Positions 6,968-9,755 of a stretch of 9,755 bases of DNA are shown one piece after another. The stretch lies in NCBI GenBank assembly GCA_023406985.1, contig JAEXTK010000219.1, positions 1-9,755 on the forward strand. Reading direction: 5' to 3'. Under the pieces are notes generated by a model that saw only the letters and a list, made by a program, of their open reading frames with translations, ran no database searches and was not told the DNA's origin. Origin of the DNA: Spirochaetota bacterium. Its GTDB lineage: Bacteria; Spirochaetota; Spirochaetia; Treponematales; Breznakiellaceae. The number at the start of each line of letters is the position of its first letter. Position 1 is the stretch's first letter. The position numbers and the translations under genes were made by a program.

Positions 6968-8929
6968 ATGGTCGATTTCGTGCGCCTGCAGGCAGTGATG
7001 AAGGAGCGGCTCGAGGCGGATCGGACCATCCATTCGGTGGAGGCGACGGGCGCCACCCTGGAAGAGGCGGTCTCCGCCGCCGCGGCGCTGCTCAGCGTCT
7101 CCGTCAGGCGCGTCGAATACGAAATCGTGGAGCGCGGCTCGGCCGGGTTCCTCGGCACCGGGCGCAAGGATTGGCTCATCCGGGCCTACGAGCACGTGGA
7201 ACTCAAGGCGGAGGAGGCCGCGCCCGCCTTGGCCGACGAGGGTTTCTTCGCGAGCGCCCCGGTCATCGAGGACCGGGACGGGGCCGCGTTCGTCTTCCTG
7301 AGCCAGGAGGACGCGTACCTCAAGGTGGTCCCGCCGGTCGGCCGCGGCCGCCGCGCCACCGAGCGCCAGGCCATGGACGCCCTCACCGCCCGATCGGTCC
7401 GGGACCTCAACGCTTCGCTCGTCGCGCAGGTCGTGAAGGACGCGGGGAGCGAGTACATCAAGGTGGGGACCTTCATCGCGAACCCGGCGAACGACGCCGT
7501 CATGACGGTGGATATCGCCGATCAGGAAATGAAGGCGTACCTGTACGTGTCGCCTCCCGGGCCGGGCGGCAGCGACCTGTCGGCCGAGACCATCCTGAGC
7601 TTCCTCCGCAACAACCGCGTCGTGTTCGGCGTCGACGAGGAATTCGTCCGGGACTTCGCCGATAAACCCGAGTACAAGGTCATGGTGCAGGTGGCGGAGG
7701 GCATTCAACCCGTCAACGGCCGCGACGCGTACATCCAGTACAATTTCGAGACCGACCAATCGCAGGTCCGCCTCAAGGAAAGTTCCAACGGCCGCGTGGA
7801 TTTCAAGGAACTGAACATCATCCAGAACGTGGTGGAGGGCCAGCCCCTGGCCCGCAAGGTTCCCGCCGAGCGCGGGAATCCCGGCAAGACCGTGACGGGC
7901 AAAGTGTTGCCGGCCAAGAACGGCAGGGATATCCCCATCCCGCTCGGGAAAAACGTCCACGTGCTGGACGACCAGCTCACCGTCATCGCCGATATGAACG
8001 GCCAGGTGGTCATCGTCGGCGGCAAGGTCAACGTCGAGCCGGTCTACACGGTGCAAGGGGACGTGAGCCTCCGGACGGGCAACATCATCTTCCTCGGCAC
8101 GGTCATCATCACCGGCAACGTGGAGGACGGCTTCTCCGTCAAGGCGGCGGGCAACATCGAAGTGCACGGCACCGTCGGCAAGGCCGAGCTCGACGCCGAG
8201 GGCGACATCATCGTGCACCAGGGCGTCGCGGGGAAGAACGCCGGTTTCATCCGGGCCGGCCGTTCCATCTGGGCCCGGTTCATAGAGAACGCCAAGGTAG
8301 AGGCCGGTTCCCTCGTGGTGGTCTCGGACGGCATCATCAATTCCACCGTGGACGCCAACAAGCGCATCCTCTGCCAGGGCAAGCGGGCGCACATCGTCGG
8401 CGGCCGGCTCCGCGCCTCGGAGGAGATCAACGCCAAGATACTCGGTAGCCCCGTGAGCGGCACCGAGACGGTCTGCGAAGTGGGCTTCGATCCGAAGAGC
8501 AAGGAAAAACTCGAACTCCTGGAAGGGAGAAGGTCCCAAGGCGAGAAGCAGCTCGAGGAAGTCGAGCTCAATCTCCAGACGCTCATCAACATCAAGAAGC
8601 AGCGGAAGTCGCTTCCGGAAGACAAAGAGGCCTATCTCCGTGAACTCGCCGAGCGCCGCCAGCAGGCCCTCGGGGAGCTCACGCAGCTCGGAGAGGAAAT
8701 CGTCGAGATCCAGAACTACCTGAACACGCTCAAGACGCGCGGACGCGTCTCCGCCTCCGCGAAGGTGTATCCCGGCGTCAAGGTCATCATCCGCGACGTC
8801 AAGGAAGACGTGAAGAGCGAGTATCGTGCGGTGACCTTCGTACTTGAAAACAACCTGATACGCGTGACGAAGTACGAGGAGACCGACGAGGATATGAAGA
8901 AGGCCCCCGATGGCTATTCAGCCGATTGA
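6968..8929 (+). CDS. fapA: FapA-family (DUF342) flagellar assembly protein A with N-terminal Jag_N domain
   Basis: At 653 residues this is a three-part protein. Residues 21-75 match the Jag_N type of small alpha/beta domain, with the characteristic SAGFLGTGRKD (58-68) before a final strand; Jag_N is otherwise known from the RNA-binding protein KhpB/Jag. The FapA (DUF342) part covers roughly 130-510. It has the diagnostic VVEGQPLARKVP (288-299), GNPGKTVTGKVLPAKNGRD (303-321) and a run of short Gly-rich strands (about 345-500) expected to form a parallel beta-helix. Residues 510-590 are charged and helical, probably a coiled coil. The last part (591-640) resembles the usual DUF342 C-terminal strands. 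In Vibrio, FapA acts in polar flagellar assembly and links it to sugar transport; the role here is inferred from that and from the neighbours. The ATG at 6968 follows AGGAAC (6957-6962). The end overlaps the next gene by 20 bases. Confidence 0.92.
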   Translation: MVDFVRLQAVMKERLEADRTIHSVEATGATLEEAVSAAAALLSVSVRRVEYEIVERGSAGFLGTGRKDWLIRAYEHVELKAEEAAPALADEGFFASAPVIEDRDGAAFVFLSQEDAYLKVVPPVGRGRRATERQAMDALTARSVRDLNASLVAQVVKDAGSEYIKVGTFIANPANDAVMTVDIADQEMKAYLYVSPPGPGGSDLSAETILSFLRNNRVVFGVDEEFVRDFADKPEYKVMVQVAEGIQPVNGRDAYIQYNFETDQSQVRLKESSNGRVDFKELNIIQNVVEGQPLARKVPAERGNPGKTVTGKVLPAKNGRDIPIPLGKNVHVLDDQLTVIADMNGQVVIVGGKVNVEPVYTVQGDVSLRTGNIIFLGTVIITGNVEDGFSVKAAGNIEVHGTVGKAELDAEGDIIVHQGVAGKNAGFIRAGRSIWARFIENAKVEAGSLVVVSDGIINSTVDANKRILCQGKRAHIVGGRLRASEEINAKILGSPVSGTETVCEVGFDPKSKEKLELLEGRRSQGEKQLEEVELNLQTLINIKKQRKSLPEDKEAYLRELAERRQQALGELTQLGEEIVEIQNYLNTLKTRGRVSASAKVYPGVKVIIRDVKEDVKSEYRAVTFVLENNLIRVTKYEETDEDMKKAPDGYSAD

Positions 8930-9245
8930 CCTCCAGGCGCTCTTTTCCCAGGTCGACAAGGTCGGAAAAACGCAATCGGAACTCAAGGAAGGCGTGGAGA
9001 TCCAGCAGGCGTTGCAGGGGGTCCAAAGCCAGCGTAAATTGGACGAGCGTATCCGTTCCGTCAACGAGGCCCAGGATTCCGGGGATGGCGCGGAGCGCAT
9101 CCGGGATCGCCGCGGGCGGCGGAGGGACCGACGCGGCGTCAAGGACAACGAAAAGTCAGAGGGCAAGGACGGAGATGGCGGCGCGGAAGAATCGGAAGTC
9201 GTCCGCGATCCCGCCCTCGGGCACAACATCGATCTGAGTGGTTAG
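8910..9245 (+). CDS. Small charged protein overlapping the end of fapA (conserved spirochaete-type hypothetical)
   Basis: Function unknown. The 111-residue frame starts at the ATG at 8910, inside fapA in another frame. It is preceded by GAAGAAGG (about 8896-8903), and no other Met occurs early in the frame. Residues 1-40 (MAIQPIDLQALFSQVDKVGK onward) are of mixed composition and predicted helical, and look like the conserved part. Residues 44-58 are charged. Residues 62-80 are extremely basic, with ERIRDRRGRRRDRRGVK, and then give way to an acidic, Gly-rich tail ending in PALGHNIDLSG. There is no signal peptide or membrane helix, so it is presumably cytoplasmic. The basic patch could bind nucleic acid or an acidic partner, but it may just be a disordered linker. 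The 20-base overlap with fapA and the four-base gap to the next gene argue for a real, co-translated gene. The second half of the protein is less certain to be functional than the first. Confidence 0.78.
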   Translation: MAIQPIDLQALFSQVDKVGKTQSELKEGVEIQQALQGVQSQRKLDERIRSVNEAQDSGDGAERIRDRRGRRRDRRGVKDNEKSEGKDGDGGAEESEVVRDPALGHNIDLSG

Positions 9246-9249
9246 CAGC

Positions 9250-9755
9250 ATGGACCTTTCCGCTTTCGTTTCCGTCACGAGCCTCCTCCTGTGGGCCGGC
9301 GCGTTCCTCTATTTCCGCGCCTACCTCAAGCGGCGCACCGGCGCCGAGCGCCTCCTCGCCGAACTGCGCGAGGAGGTGGAGAAGCTCGTCTCCGAGATCG
9401 ACGCGGCCACCGACCGCGACGCGACGCTCGTGGAGGAACGGGTTCGGTCGCTGAGGGCCCTGCTCGACGAGGCCGATCGACGTATCGCCTCGTACGGCCG
9501 CGAGATGGACCGGCGGGCAGCCGAGGAACGGGCCTATGCCGAACTCGGGCGCCGCGCGCGCCCCTACCGCGGAAACGATGGGGACCTCTTCGGTGCCACG
9601 TCGCAATCGGCGGCCGTTCCCCCCACGGCCGTTCCCCCCACGGCCGGCATGGTTCAGGGCGGTACGGCGCCCGGCGGCACGGCGGCGCTTGGCCCGGCAC
9701 TGGCGGGTGCGGCGGCGCCGGCCGCGGCCCAAGCCGGCGCGGCGCCTACCGCCAC
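9250..9755 (+). CDS. Membrane-anchored coiled-coil protein with Ala/Pro-rich tail (3' partial)
   Basis: The frame opens at an ATG at 9250, four bases after the previous stop. It stays open to the window end, so 168 residues are visible and the C-terminus is missing. Residues 4-22 form a single hydrophobic helix (SAFVSVTSLLLWAGAFLYF), followed at once by RAYLKRR. The positive-inside rule then places the rest in the cytoplasm. Residues 32-100 are charged and helical with heptad-like Leu/Val spacing (for example LLAELREEVEKLVSEIDAA), likely a coiled coil. From about 115 the chain becomes Ala-, Pro-, Gly- and Thr-rich, including a tandem AVPPT pair. The ribosome site is weak (GAGTGG, 9236-9241). 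I do not recognise a characterised family. The layout resembles small membrane-tethered scaffold proteins found beside flagellar genes in spirochaetes, but the role is unknown. Confidence 0.8.
   Translation, partial: MDLSAFVSVTSLLLWAGAFLYFRAYLKRRTGAERLLAELREEVEKLVSEIDAATDRDATLVEERVRSLRALLDEADRRIASYGREMDRRAAEERAYAELGRRARPYRGNDGDLFGATSQSAAVPPTAVPPTAGMVQGGTAPGGTAALGPALAGAAAPAAAQAGAAPTA
9613..9642 (+). repeat. Perfect tandem 15-bp repeat in a coding region
   Basis: GCCGTTCCCCCCACG occurs twice back to back (9613-9627 and 9628-9642), and the following GCCG begins a third copy before diverging. Each unit encodes AVPPT in the frame of the coiled-coil gene, so gain or loss of a unit would keep the frame. 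Each also carries a run of six C that could slip and shift the frame. Confidence 0.9.

Noticed and set aside
6472..7665. 397-residue plus-strand frame across fliA and fapA
   Set aside because: Arg/Gly-rich shadow frame crossing a stop/start junction between two recognised genes.
6818..8539. 573-residue open frame on the minus strand opposite fliA and fapA
   Set aside because: Same composition effect; it spans two well-supported genes and has a His/Asp/Arg/Leu-biased, domain-free translation.
9139..9732. 197-residue minus-strand frame at the window end
   Set aside because: Arg/Gly-rich shadow opposite the coiled-coil gene, whose plus-strand frame has a start, a membrane helix and a heptad pattern.

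Overview
The window is a stretch of flagellar export and biogenesis genes, all on the + strand. It runs flhB (5' end cut by the window edge), flhA, flhF, flhG, an uncharacterised membrane protein, fliA/whiG-type sigma factor, a FapA-family protein, a small charged protein, and a membrane-anchored coiled-coil protein whose 3' end is cut off. The DNA is GC-rich (about two thirds GC by eye) with strongly GC-biased third positions. The gene order, the spirochaete-type FlhB start region, the atypical FlhF G3 motif (DTIGKS) and the small lineage-type proteins around fliA and fapA all suggest a GC-rich spirochaete of the Treponema/Spirochaeta side. A Borrelia is unlikely because fliA is present and the GC content is high. 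Genus-level assignment is not possible from the sequence alone.

Layout: 1-3215 holds two membrane components of the flagellar type III export gate, FlhB (substrate-specificity switch, self-cleaving NPTH site) and FlhA (gate and chaperone/cargo docking). 3236-5340 holds the FlhF SRP-type GTPase and the FlhG MinD-type ATPase, which together set flagellar position and number. FlhG carries the N-terminal DQAxxLR element known to act on FlhF. The only sizeable gap (103 bp, 5341-5443) contains three TCGA(n)AGGCC-like repeats, a possible hairpin and a plausible vegetative promoter. After it comes a second, tightly packed gene set (5444 to the end): a two-helix acidic membrane protein, the flagellar sigma factor, a Jag_N-FapA fusion, a 111-residue charged protein that overlaps fapA by 20 bases, and a one-helix coiled-coil protein with an Ala/Pro-rich tail.

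Read together, this is one long co-transcribed flagellar operon. It appears to have an internal promoter that could uncouple sigma factor/FapA production from export-gate production. The core genes are ordinary. The points worth a second look are the Asp-to-Asn change in FlhA at a position considered important for the Salmonella export gate, the Jag_N-FapA fusion, the three uncharacterised proteins that travel with fliA and fapA, and the structured 103-bp gap. I saw no tRNA, rRNA, CRISPR array, insertion sequence or clear rho-independent terminator.
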